NCBI GenBank assembly: GCA_017523725.1
Contig: JAFWVY010000027.1
Span: forward strand, 1 to 54,207
DNA length: 54,207 nt
Source: Bacteroidales bacterium
GTDB lineage: Bacteria > Bacteroidota > Bacteroidia > Bacteroidales > UBA4181
Direction of reading: 5' to 3'
The notes under the pieces were generated by a model. It did no database searches, had not been told where the DNA came from, and was given only the letters and a program-made list of their open reading frames with translations. Both the position numbers and the translations under genes were made by a program. Each line of letters opens with the position of its first letter. The first letter of the stretch is position 1. Shown in pieces: positions 25,272-32,560 of this stretch.

Positions 25272-25883
25272 ATGATAAAGCTGATCAAGACATCACAGAA
25301 CAAGGCGCTTTCGGTCAACGGCAACGCCCTCGTCTATGAAGACGGCAGCGTTCCTGCCGGCTACCGCCGTCTGACAGGCATCGTCTTCGACGGCGGCGTG
25401 CACTACGAGACGCCATTCCGGCTGAGGGGAAGCGACACACTGCGGTTCAGCTACCAGGCCTCGGCGGCGGGCAACGTGATCGGCTGCTACAGCGGCAACG
25501 CCTCGAAAGCAAACTTCTCCTACTACCATGCTGCATCAGCCTACATGCGCCACGGCACGGCGTTGGCGCGGCCTAACGTAAGCAGCGACACGCGCTACGA
25601 CATCGTAGCCGGCCCCACAGGCGCGACGGGATTCCCTTCGTCCGTCACATGGCAGGAGGCGACGTTCGAGGTGGAGGGAGACTTCTACATAGGCATGCTG
25701 GCCAACTCGTCCAGTGCACACCTGACCGGCGTTATATACGACGAGATATCTATCGACGGCCGTGCCTGCTTCGTACCGGTGGAGCGCATCAGCGACGGAG
25801 CAATCCTCTATTACGAGCGCAAGAGCGGCAGTTTTTATGAGAACGAGGGCCCCGGCACACCGGCGGCTCTGGGTTATGTATAA
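25272..25883 (+). CDS. Tail tip / receptor-binding protein candidate
   Basis: A 203-residue beta-rich protein 3 bp after the fibre gene. It reads like a jelly-roll or LamG-type sheet (VPAGYRRLTGIVFDGGVHYETPF, SDTLRFSYQASAAGNVIGCY, and ISIDGRACFVPVERISDGAI followed by LYYERKSGSFY). Such one-domain proteins follow fibre genes in Bacteroidota phages and are thought to contact the host surface. No enzymatic motif seen. Confidence 0.55.
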   Translation: MIKLIKTSQNKALSVNGNALVYEDGSVPAGYRRLTGIVFDGGVHYETPFRLRGSDTLRFSYQASAAGNVIGCYSGNASKANFSYYHAASAYMRHGTALARPNVSSDTRYDIVAGPTGATGFPSSVTWQEATFEVEGDFYIGMLANSSSAHLTGVIYDEISIDGRACFVPVERISDGAILYYERKSGSFYENEGPGTPAALGYV

Positions 25884-25900
25884 CTTTAATACACAAGAAT

Positions 25901-26392
25901 ATGTCAAAGAAAATTGACGGGACCAATCTGGGATACCTGCTTGGCCTGATAAAAGATTTCTTCTGGCCGAAGGCTGACGTGGTGCAGATAGGCATCGACA
26001 GCACACCCACGGCCAACAGTACGAACCTCGTCACCAGCGGAGGCGTGTATGCCGCCATACCAGGCGCGAACTACCCGCTGGCCGGCAGCGTCGCGGCGTG
26101 GAACACGGAGGTGCGGGCTGGCAGTGCGACACCGGACATAACGCTCCCTGCGCCAGCGGGCACGGGCGTGGCAGAGGAACTTCGATACATCTTTACGGCG
26201 GCTTCGGCCAGTGCAAGTTTCACGGCACCGTCGGGGTTCATACTCGGTGACGATGACGGCTATGCCGGTCTTTCGGCAGGCAACACCATCGCCTACACAG
26301 ACCTCACGTCGGGCAGCATCTACGAGTGCTCGTTCGTCGTGTTGGACGCTACACACATTTCATTGGTTATGAAAGAACATACAACAGCATAG
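25901..26392 (+). CDS. Tail tip protein of unknown function
   Basis: A 163-residue protein. N-terminal KKIDGTNLGYLLGLIKDFFWPKADVVQIGI and STPTANSTNLVTSGGVYAAI are typical of short phage fibre-attachment segments; the C-terminal half is a beta-rich domain (LRYIFTAASASASFTAPSGF) that may be a small binding head. It ends 3 bp before the next tip gene, so the series is read as one unit. Confidence 0.6.
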   Translation: MSKKIDGTNLGYLLGLIKDFFWPKADVVQIGIDSTPTANSTNLVTSGGVYAAIPGANYPLAGSVAAWNTEVRAGSATPDITLPAPAGTGVAEELRYIFTAASASASFTAPSGFILGDDDGYAGLSAGNTIAYTDLTSGSIYECSFVVLDATHISLVMKEHTTA

Positions 26393-26395
26393 GAA

Positions 26396-27037
26396 ATGAA
26401 AGGGAAGTTAATCAACGGGGTGTTGCAATATGCCCCTTCGACCGTTATCTACGGAAATACGAAATACCGTCCCGTGCCGGACGAAGTGTTGACGGCACTT
26501 GGGTACAAGGATGTGGTGACAACGCCTGCGCCAGAACCCGCCGAGGGCATGCAGGAAGTGTCCAGTTGGGAGGAAGTAGGTGACGAGATTGTGCAGGTGT
26601 GGACGTCTGTGCCTCTGCCGCCGCAGGACGCGCCATCGGAAGATGAAACGCTCCGCGCCTTGCTTATGTTCTTGAAAGGCCAGACGGAAGCGTTGCCGGA
26701 CAATGAGGCACAGGATATGCCGGAATTGTTCCCGACGTGGACATCAATGATAGGCAAGGATGTCGCGTTGGGTGTGCGCGTGTATGATGACCGCAAGTTG
26801 TGGAAGTGTGTGCAGGCGCATACGGTGCAGGAAGAATGGCGTCCAGAGTTGACTCCGGCCTTGTGGGTGCGCGTCTATGTGGAGGAGTGGCCGGAGTGGG
26901 TCAGACCAACTGGTAGCGCCGATGCGTACATGACGGGCGACAAGGTGACGTATGAAGGTGCGCACTATGTGTCGCTCATTGACTATAATACGTGGTCGCC
27001 GGAAGAATACTCGGCTGGTTGGAAACTTGTGGAATAA
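26396..27037 (+). CDS. Tail protein with C-terminal carbohydrate-binding (CBM5/12-like) module
   Basis: A 213-residue protein. The N-terminal half contains KGKLINGVLQYAPSTVIYGN and an acidic linker. A central segment (ALGVRVYDDRKLWKCVQAHTV) and the C-terminal ~50 residues (WPEWVRPTGSADAY, GDKVTYEGAHYVS, ending in GWKLV) show the Trp and GDxVxxxGxxY pattern of chitin-binding type CBM5/12 modules, possibly two copies. Such modules occur in phage tails and attach to surface polysaccharides. GC is falling here toward the AT-rich next gene. The binding target is not known. Confidence 0.65.
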   Translation: MKGKLINGVLQYAPSTVIYGNTKYRPVPDEVLTALGYKDVVTTPAPEPAEGMQEVSSWEEVGDEIVQVWTSVPLPPQDAPSEDETLRALLMFLKGQTEALPDNEAQDMPELFPTWTSMIGKDVALGVRVYDDRKLWKCVQAHTVQEEWRPELTPALWVRVYVEEWPEWVRPTGSADAYMTGDKVTYEGAHYVSLIDYNTWSPEEYSAGWKLVE

Positions 27038-27060
27038 CCATTATTAATCGTTCTGAAAAG

Positions 27061-27777
27061 ATGAGGCGTAGATTATTAATGTTGCCTAAAGGAGAGCCTG
27101 GTATTCCTCGTGGCCTTGTGGCTTGGTACGATTGCGAGACAAGTTTCCCAGATGCAACGACATTGAATCATGGTGATATAGTTCCAGACCTTTCTGGCAA
27201 TGGCTATGACATGGTAGTTGAATCAACATATACGCCCGCAACAATGCCGCTGACGACGCGAACAATCGGCAAGTGTTTTCAGTTTGGCTATGCTTGGGGA
27301 CCTACAAGATATAGGATTTTGAAATGCGCATCTATTCCAGCATTGTCTGATTTCACCATGCTTATAAATAGGGAATACACCTCTTCCAACGACCGACAGA
27401 ATGCTGTTGCATGGATGGGGACTTCAACATATAAGGCTGGCGTATTTTGGTTTGAAGGGAATCAAACAGGAACAACATTCAATGTGGCAAGTTTAGCCAG
27501 CAATAATAATAAGAATCCTGTTTGGTTTGGAACACAAATTACAAGAAAATTTCCAAACGGCGGTAAACTCTACTTCACACCGACAAGTTACGATGGTACA
27601 GCCGTTTCATCAGACAACCACCCGATTTCAGGTAACTGCATGTTGTGCCTTGGTGGTCTTGGGTCGTTGAAAAGTGACGCTCCTTCAATGGCTACACTAT
27701 ATATCGCTTCTTTTTTGCTGTTCAATAGGACTCTAAAACAAGGCGAAATAGATTGGGTCAAAGAAAATATGATGTAA
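27061..27777 (+). CDS. AT-rich LamG-like receptor-binding protein candidate
   Basis: A 238-residue protein (start ATG 27061; the open frame upstream lacks support). The pattern GLVAWYDCETSFPDATTL and DLSGNGYDMVVES, a beta-rich middle, and the ending IASFLLFNRTLKQGEIDWV resemble the LamG/concanavalin-type jelly-roll fold of surface-binding proteins. Base composition is far more AT-rich than the rest of the prophage, and codon use is different, so it was probably exchanged recently. It is the last of the tail-tip series, the usual place of the host-range determinant. Confidence 0.65.
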   Translation: MRRRLLMLPKGEPGIPRGLVAWYDCETSFPDATTLNHGDIVPDLSGNGYDMVVESTYTPATMPLTTRTIGKCFQFGYAWGPTRYRILKCASIPALSDFTMLINREYTSSNDRQNAVAWMGTSTYKAGVFWFEGNQTGTTFNVASLASNNNKNPVWFGTQITRKFPNGGKLYFTPTSYDGTAVSSDNHPISGNCMLCLGGLGSLKSDAPSMATLYIASFLLFNRTLKQGEIDWVKENMM

Positions 27778-27787
27778 AAATGAACTG

Positions 27788-28234
27788 ATGATGCAATACT
27801 TCACCCTCTCCGAACTTACCAAGAGCGCCACGGCCTCCCGGCTGGGCATACGCAACCACCCCGACGCCGCCGCCAGGCGTGCGCTGACGGCGCTCGTGGA
27901 GAACATACTCGACCCGCTGCGGGCGGCATGGGGGCGTCCCATAGTGGTCAACTCAGGCTACCGCTGTCCGGCGCTGAACACCGCCGTGGGCGGTGCCACG
28001 AACTCGCAGCATACCCTGGGCGAGGCCGCCGACATAGAGGACTATTCGCGCGACCGGGCCATGAACGCGAAGCTGTTCCAGCTCATCCGCGACATGCAGC
28101 TCCCCTTCGACCAGCTCATATTCGAGAGTCCCAACGTGTCGGGGCCGGACTGGGTGCATGTGTCATTCGGTCCGCGCCACCGCCGCCAGGTGCTCCGGCA
28201 GAAGATAGGCGGCGGATACAGGTCGCTGAAGTGA
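27788..28234 (+). CDS. Peptidase M15-type endolysin
   Basis: A 148-residue zinc D-Ala-D-Ala carboxypeptidase-like protein (M15A). Zinc ligands are visible: SQHTLGEAADI with His75 and Asp82, and WVHVSF with His124. The fold start FTLSELTKSATA and VVNSGYRCPALNTAVGG are also typical. In phages of this phylum such proteins sit in the lysis region after the holin and cut peptidoglycan cross-links. No signal peptide, so export would need the holin. The start could also be the ATG at 27791. Confidence 0.88.
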   Translation: MMQYFTLSELTKSATASRLGIRNHPDAAARRALTALVENILDPLRAAWGRPIVVNSGYRCPALNTAVGGATNSQHTLGEAADIEDYSRDRAMNAKLFQLIRDMQLPFDQLIFESPNVSGPDWVHVSFGPRHRRQVLRQKIGGGYRSLK

Positions 28235-28243
28235 CATAATAAG

Positions 28244-28326
28244 GCAAGAAAATGCCATATTATGCCAGGAAAGCGCCATTATTTGTAAGAAAACGGCATG
28301 AAATGACACAAAAACAGCCATGAAGG
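28244..28326. repeat. Four degenerate 21-bp direct repeats (iterons)
   Basis: Units at 28244-28263, 28264-28284, 28285-28305 and 28306-28326 share the core AAGAAAANNGCCAT (third unit ends GGCAT) followed by an AT-rich spacer, with a spacing of 20-21 bp, two helical turns. The last unit overlaps the start codon at 28320. Regular spacing and location suggest protein-binding sites. Confidence 0.6.
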
Positions 28327-28787
28327 CGATCCTGCTTACCCTCGTCTGCCTCCAGGCAGCTCTCACCGTCATAACGGCCGTTGCCAGCCTCTGCGGCCGC
28401 CGTGCCGTGGTGCACGTCATGCCGCGCTGGATGCAGCGGATGCTCCGCGGCTATACCGGCATCACCCTCTATCCCCTCGGCATCTTCGTCCAGCCGGAGG
28501 TGTGGGACGCCATCTCCTGGTACAACAGGGAAAAGGGACGATGGGCACGCAAGGTGATACGCCACGAATCGATCCATGTGGAGCAGCAGCGCGAAACGCT
28601 GGGGCTGTTCTTCCTCTGGTACGGCGTGGAGTACCTCTTCCGCCGTATGTTCGCCGACCACCGCGACGCCTACCACGGCATAGCCTTCGAGGCGGAGGCC
28701 TACGCCAACGACAGCGACATGGACTATCTGGAGCACAGGGAGCCGTTTGCGTTCACGGGTTATTTCCGGCAGCGCAATTGGGTGTGA
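28320..28787 (+). CDS. Membrane-anchored HExxH putative metalloprotease
   Basis: A 155-residue protein. One N-terminal membrane segment (ILLTLVCLQAALTVITAVASLC) precedes a soluble domain with RHESIHVEQQ; HESIH at 82-86 is a zinc protease motif, and FEAEAY with Glu124/Glu126 could supply the third ligand, though the spacing is unusual for a gluzincin. Similar short proteins occur in many Bacteroidota genomes and phages, without known function. Its start lies inside a 21-bp repeat array. A role in lysis or envelope processing is possible but unproven. Confidence 0.65.
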   Translation: MKAILLTLVCLQAALTVITAVASLCGRRAVVHVMPRWMQRMLRGYTGITLYPLGIFVQPEVWDAISWYNREKGRWARKVIRHESIHVEQQRETLGLFFLWYGVEYLFRRMFADHRDAYHGIAFEAEAYANDSDMDYLEHREPFAFTGYFRQRNWV

Positions 28788-28870
28788 AGTATTTCGGGGC
28801 CATAAAAGCTTCTCTAGTTGCCAGGCGCAAAGGCTCCATTCTGGGCGGCTGCCTCATTAAATCAGGATAA

Positions 28871-28978
28871 ATGGACGGAAGGAACATCGGCCGTATAACG
28901 AATGTGGATAAAATGTCGCCACGATTCTTGGCCGGCGTGACGATACAAGGTATCTTGCCGTATCGACCTGAATTCTAG
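28871..28978 (+). CDS. Possible 35-residue peptide
   Basis: A short frame (MDGRNIGRITNVDKMSPRF...) fills most of the 193-bp gap before the spanin gene; its TAG ends 2 bp before that ATG. It contains a perfect DnaA box and a small dyad, so the stretch may be regulatory rather than coding. No family recognised. Confidence 0.25.
   Translation: MDGRNIGRITNVDKMSPRFLAGVTIQGILPYRPEF
28903..28911 (+). promoter_or_regulatory. Perfect DnaA box
   Basis: TGTGGATAA on the plus strand in the gap before the spanin gene, same orientation as the boxes at 9920 and 23878. Confidence 0.5.
28941..28965. repeat. Nested inverted repeats
   Basis: CGATAC (28941-28946) pairs with GTATCG (28960-28965), and GATAC (28942-28946) pairs with GTATC (28950-28954), so two mutually exclusive hairpins are possible just before the spanin gene. 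No T-run follows, so it is not an obvious terminator. Confidence 0.3.
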
Positions 28979-28980
28979 TC

Positions 28981-29490
28981 ATGCCTGGCGAGATACCGAG
29001 AAACCTGATAACGATGCTGATCCTTCTGGCCTCCATCACCGGATGCCGGACGGGACGCGGCGTCGTCACGCCTGTACAGCGCGACAGCATCCGCATCGAG
29101 TATCGCGAGATCTACCGGGAGCGCATTGACACGGCCTGGGTCGACGTACCCGTCGAGGTAGTGCGCATTGTCACCCGCGACACCGTGAGCCGCATAGCCG
29201 GCCGATATGCCGTGACGACGGCAGAGGTGCACGGGGGACTGCTGCATCACACGCTGCTGCCTACCGGCGCGCAGCTGCCCGTCCAGACTGTCACCGTGGA
29301 GCATGTGCGTGACAGCATCGTTTATCGTGACCGCGAGGTGCCTGTCGAGGTGGAGCACCCCGTGGAAGTGCGCCGCACGCCCCGGGCCGTCCGCTGGATG
29401 GCCGTCGGGTTCTGGCTGCTGCTGGCGGCGGCCGCCGTCCGGTACCGTGCCAGGATCATCCGCCTCATCGGCGTGGTCTTTCCTGGATAA
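28981..29490 (+). CDS. Probable unimolecular spanin (u-spanin)
   Basis: A 169-residue protein. The N-terminus has a hydrophobic stretch and a lipobox SITGC with Cys22, so the mature protein would be an outer-membrane lipoprotein; the C-terminus has one membrane segment (MAVGFWLLLAAAAV) near residues 140-153 with a basic tail. The middle is periplasmic and rich in Val/Glu/Arg (YREIYRERIDTAWVDVPVEV). Lipoprotein end plus C-terminal inner-membrane anchor is the layout of one-gene spanins such as T1 gp11, which fuse the membranes at lysis. It is the last lysis-type gene of the prophage; homologues are widespread but usually unnamed. Confidence 0.65.
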   Translation: MPGEIPRNLITMLILLASITGCRTGRGVVTPVQRDSIRIEYREIYRERIDTAWVDVPVEVVRIVTRDTVSRIAGRYAVTTAEVHGGLLHHTLLPTGAQLPVQTVTVEHVRDSIVYRDREVPVEVEHPVEVRRTPRAVRWMAVGFWLLLAAAAVRYRARIIRLIGVVFPG

Positions 29491-29752
29491 TTATTTCATG
29501 ACAAGTTTGTATTCCTATAGTAATTCGGTGGTTAATTTGAAAGTGGTTTGAAAGCAGTTCTTTTTGCGTAAACCTGGGCCGCCCCGCTTGTGACAAGTCG
29601 GGCGGTTTTTGTTATCTTCGCTGACAGTTTCCATGCGGTGTCTTAGGGGCCCTCTTCCCTGCCCTTTTTATCATTTTTGCTGCTGGATTGTTGCTGCAAA
29701 AATACAGATTAAAACGAGACAGTCTGGCTTGTAGTATATTGCGCGCGAAGGT
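29491..29752. other. Prophage-chromosome junction region (right end)
   Basis: 262 bp between the last phage gene and lpxB. It holds an intrinsic terminator (29579-29611) and AT-rich sequence, but no gene, tRNA or recognisable att core; the left end of the prophage lies outside the window, so the attachment repeat cannot be tested. Confidence 0.45.
29579..29611 (+). terminator. Intrinsic terminator
   Basis: CCGCCC pairs with GGGCGG, extended by CTTGT with ACAAG around one mismatch and a wobble, and is followed by TTTTT at 29606-29610. It would stop rightward transcription from the phage late operon. Confidence 0.7.
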
Positions 29753-30877
29753 TTATTTTTCGGTTAGATATTTCACCATCAAGCCGGCTACCCGCTCCGA
29801 TGCACCGCTCCCGCCCGAAATCTCACGCAGCTCGGCGTAGTCCCGGTGCATCCGGTCGCGGCGGGCCGGATCTTCGAGCAGACTGTGCAAATCGGCTTCC
29901 ATCCTCTCCGCCACGCGGTCCTGCAGAATCTCCTGCACGGCCGGCCGGCCCAGGATAATGTTCACCAGCGAAAAGAACTTGTCATGGAAGAACAGGCGTC
30001 CGATGGCATAACTGAACCTGCCCGTCTTGTAACACACCGACTGCGGCACGTCGAAGAGGGCCGTTTCGAGCGTGGCAGTTCCCGACGTGACGAGCGCCGC
30101 CTCGGCATGCTGCAGAATGTCGTATGTCTGTCCGGAAAGCAACGTCACCCCGTCTTCGGGTGTAAGGATACTGTCGTAAAGCTCCCGGTCGATAGCCGGT
30201 GCACCGGCCAGCAGGAACTGGTAGTCCGGGAACGCCCGGCGCACCTTGAGCATCTCAGGCAGCAACCGGCTGATCTCTTGTACGCGACTGCCGGCCAGCA
30301 GGCCGACAATCGGTTTGTCCGGCAGACCGTTCCGGGACAGGAATTCCGCCCGGTCAGGCAACGTCCGACGCACCTCGTCGATGGCATCGATGAGCGGATT
30401 TCCCTGAAAATCTACCTTATAGTTATGTCTGGCATAGAATCCGACTTCGAACGGGAAGATGACGAACATCCGGTCCACACAGCGTTTGATCTGCTTGACA
30501 CGGCTCTCCTTCCAGGCCCAGACCTTCGGCGAGATATAATAATAGGTCGGAATACCATGCTTGTGCGCAAAGGCGGCCATGGAGAGATTGAATCCGGGAT
30601 AGTCCACCAGGATGACCACGTCCGGCCCGTACTGCAGGATATCCTTCCGGCACTGCGACATGTTGCGGAAAATATCCGGCAGATGGGCCAGGACCTCACC
30701 GATACCCATATAGGCCAGCGACTTGTAATGACGCACCATCACCCCGCCCTCGGCCAGCATCTTGTCGCCGCCCCAGAATCTGAAATCGGCGGCGGGATCC
30801 GCCTTCTTCAGTCCGCGCATCAAGTTCGAAGCATGCAAGTCGCCCGATGCTTCACCGGCGATGATATAATATTTCAT
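29753..30877 (-). CDS. lpxB: Lipid-A-disaccharide synthase
   Basis: A 374-residue LpxB, the usual length. It joins UDP-2,3-diacylglucosamine to lipid X to form the lipid A disaccharide. Recognisable features are the N-terminal IIAGEASGDLHASNLM, WGGDKM, the CRKDI...PDVVILVDYPGFN region, YYISPKVWAWKESRVKQIKR and the later GSRVQEISRLLPEMLK, all characteristic of LpxB. It is last in a leftward operon after surE, with its own promoter box upstream (30898-30905). It acts at the inner membrane face. Confidence 0.96.
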   Translation of the reverse strand: MKYYIIAGEASGDLHASNLMRGLKKADPAADFRFWGGDKMLAEGGVMVRHYKSLAYMGIGEVLAHLPDIFRNMSQCRKDILQYGPDVVILVDYPGFNLSMAAFAHKHGIPTYYYISPKVWAWKESRVKQIKRCVDRMFVIFPFEVGFYARHNYKVDFQGNPLIDAIDEVRRTLPDRAEFLSRNGLPDKPIVGLLAGSRVQEISRLLPEMLKVRRAFPDYQFLLAGAPAIDRELYDSILTPEDGVTLLSGQTYDILQHAEAALVTSGTATLETALFDVPQSVCYKTGRFSYAIGRLFFHDKFFSLVNIILGRPAVQEILQDRVAERMEADLHSLLEDPARRDRMHRDYAELREISGGSGASERVAGLMVKYLTEK

Positions 30878-30897
30878 GGCAACCTGTTTATACCTTG

Positions 30898-30905
30898 CAA
30901 AGGTA
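30898..30905 (-). promoter_or_regulatory. Predicted promoter for lpxB
   Basis: On the minus strand TACCTTTG matches TAnnTTTG exactly, 20 bp before the lpxB ATG (30877). A TTTG occurs upstream but at only about 12 bp, not the usual 19-21. lpxB could therefore be transcribed on its own as well as with surE. Confidence 0.5.
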
Positions 30906-30940
30906 ACGTCGCTACGCCAAAAAAATACGTTGGCAGACGT

Positions 30941-31729
30941 TTATTTTCCCACCTGGCGCCAATCCGGCCAGGCGGCATTCAGCGCGTCCAGCGCCGCATA
31001 GTCCGACATGTCGGCCTGCATGGGCACCATCGAGACATAGCCGTGCGTTCCGGCCCAGACGTCGGTATCCTCGGCCTCCGGCTCTTTGTTGACGAAGAAA
31101 CCCGACAACCAGTAATACGGCCGCCCGGACGGATCCTCATGACGGCAATACTCTTCGTTCCAATAGCCGCGCGCCTGCCGGCAGAGACGGATGCCGCGCA
31201 ATTCCGCCGCCGGCACCTCCGGAATATTGACATTGAGACAGGAACCTGTGGGCAGGCCGTCCTGCAGCACCTTCCGGATAATCTCCCGGACGACAGGGAT
31301 ATACGGAGACACATCCGCCTGCTGATCCGGACTCGCCACGGAAAAGGCAATGGCCGGGACATGATGCAGACACCCCTCGGCCGCCACAGCCACAGTGCCC
31401 GAATAAAGGGCACTGCACGAAGCATTCTCGCCGTGGTTGATGCCGGACAGGATCAAATCCGGCTTGCGCGAGACCACCTCATGCATGGCAAACTTGATGC
31501 AGTCGGCGGGCAGGCCCGAACAGGTATACAAAGACCACTCGGCCGTTTCCTCTTTCTTCGACACAAACAACGGTTCGCGCATGGTCAGGGCATGCGACGT
31601 CGTAGACTGAGCCCGGTCGGGTGCCACGGCCACCACCTCGCCGAACTCCGCCGCCACCTTCATCAGGACGCGGAGTCCCGGGGCAAGATAACCGTCATCA
31701 TTCGAAACCAGTATGAGTTTACGTGCCAT
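30941..31729 (-). CDS. surE: 5'/3'-nucleotidase SurE
   Basis: A 262-residue SurE, which removes phosphate from nucleoside monophosphates using a divalent metal. The N-terminal LILVSNDDGYLAPGLRVL has the Asp-Asp metal ligands, VVAVAPDRAQSTTSHALT the conserved Ser/Asn region, and DLILSGINHGENAS the SGxNxG motif. Length is normal. It starts 1 bp after the end of the DUF721 gene and belongs to the leftward group with rsmD and lpxB, an order common in Bacteroidales. Confidence 0.95.
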   Translation of the reverse strand: MARKLILVSNDDGYLAPGLRVLMKVAAEFGEVVAVAPDRAQSTTSHALTMREPLFVSKKEETAEWSLYTCSGLPADCIKFAMHEVVSRKPDLILSGINHGENASCSALYSGTVAVAAEGCLHHVPAIAFSVASPDQQADVSPYIPVVREIIRKVLQDGLPTGSCLNVNIPEVPAAELRGIRLCRQARGYWNEEYCRHEDPSGRPYYWLSGFFVNKEPEAEDTDVWAGTHGYVSMVPMQADMSDYAALDALNAAWPDWRQVGK

Positions 31730-31730
31730 A

Positions 31731-32024
31731 TCAAAGGATGATTATTTCGTTCACAACCTGTTCTCCGACCTCCTGGTTCAGCCGGTCCACAATCTGCTGC
31801 CGGTTCATGAGCAGCTCATTGCGCACCACGGACGAACGAATCCGGACACACAGCACGCCAGGCCGGCGGAAATACAGTTTGTCTGTCACCTGGCCGATGG
31901 CGCTGCCCAGCACAACGGGCCATGCATGAAGGACATGCGCCTGCTTCAAGGGGCCGTCGATGTGCATCTCATGCAGGACCTGCGCCACGATACCGCTTAT
32001 GGGTTCTGTCTGGGTTCTTCGCAT
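31731..32024 (-). CDS. DUF721 (DciA-like) protein
   Basis: A 97-residue protein of the DUF721 family. Signature: helical N-terminus, HAWPVVLGSAIGQVTDKLYFRRPGVLCVRIRSSVVRNELLMNR with the W-P-V-V-x-G and LYFRxGVLxVRIxSS pattern, then a C-terminal helix. The related DciA proteins load the replicative helicase; the short Bacteroidota versions have not been shown to do so. It overlaps the end of rsmD by 28 bp and lies 1 bp from surE. Confidence 0.88.
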   Translation of the reverse strand: MRRTQTEPISGIVAQVLHEMHIDGPLKQAHVLHAWPVVLGSAIGQVTDKLYFRRPGVLCVRIRSSVVRNELLMNRQQIVDRLNQEVGEQVVNEIIIL

Positions 32025-32560
32025 GGCTTGCTGAAAAAACTGAAATGGACATGCCCGTATTTGCGATGGTCAACCAGCAGCGGGTGGGACGAAAAATCGA
32101 AGCTGCGTGGATGTTCCAGCACGAAAAGCCCTTGCGGAGCCAGCAGTTGCGGGTGCGAGAGTACCGCCTCCGGCAGCGTGCCCAGCGAAGACAGTTCATA
32201 GGGCGGATCGGCGAATACCAACTGATATGTCCGACGGGAAATCTGCAGGAACCTGAACACATCCTGCTGGATGACACGCAGCCCCTGCATGCCCCAGCGG
32301 TCGGCCGTTTTCCGGATAAACGCGGCATGCTGTCTGACCAGCTCGACGGCATCGACCGAACGACATCCGCGCGAAATCAGCTCATAGCTGACCGCACCGG
32401 TTCCCGAGAAAAGGTCCAGTGCGGTAATCGAAGCAAAATCAAGGCGGTTGCCGAGGATGTCAAACAGACTCTCGCGGGCGAAATCGGTCGTGGGCCTCCC
32501 TGTGAAATGACGGTCGGGCATGAATGTCCGTCCCTTGTATGCACCTCCGATTATACGCAT
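31997..32560 (-). CDS. rsmD: 16S rRNA (guanine966-N2)-methyltransferase
   Basis: A 187-residue RsmD, normal length, started at the ATG at 32560 (MRIIGGAYKGR), because the frame upstream overlaps the DUF3822 gene and lacks similarity. SAM-binding motif I is ALDLFSGTGAVSYELISRG; the catalytic DPPY is in VFADPPYE. It methylates G966 of 16S rRNA in the small subunit. Overlaps the DUF3822 gene by 10 bp upstream and the DUF721 gene by 28 bp downstream, so translation is probably coupled. Confidence 0.95.
   Translation of the reverse strand: MRIIGGAYKGRTFMPDRHFTGRPTTDFARESLFDILGNRLDFASITALDLFSGTGAVSYELISRGCRSVDAVELVRQHAAFIRKTADRWGMQGLRVIQQDVFRFLQISRRTYQLVFADPPYELSSLGTLPEAVLSHPQLLAPQGLFVLEHPRSFDFSSHPLLVDHRKYGHVHFSFFSKPCEEPRQNP

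Noticed and set aside
1..29490. Mu-like transposable phage because of the MuF protein
   Set aside because: There is no transposase pair, the packaging genes are of the TerS/TerL-portal type, and MuF domains are common in non-transposing siphoviruses.
29491..29752. tRNA or att core at the right prophage end
   Set aside because: No cloverleaf or CCA-end sequence is visible, and the left prophage end needed to find a direct repeat is outside the window.
29846..31741. 631-codon forward frame across lpxB and surE
   Set aside because: Antisense to two well-identified genes; no domain recognised.
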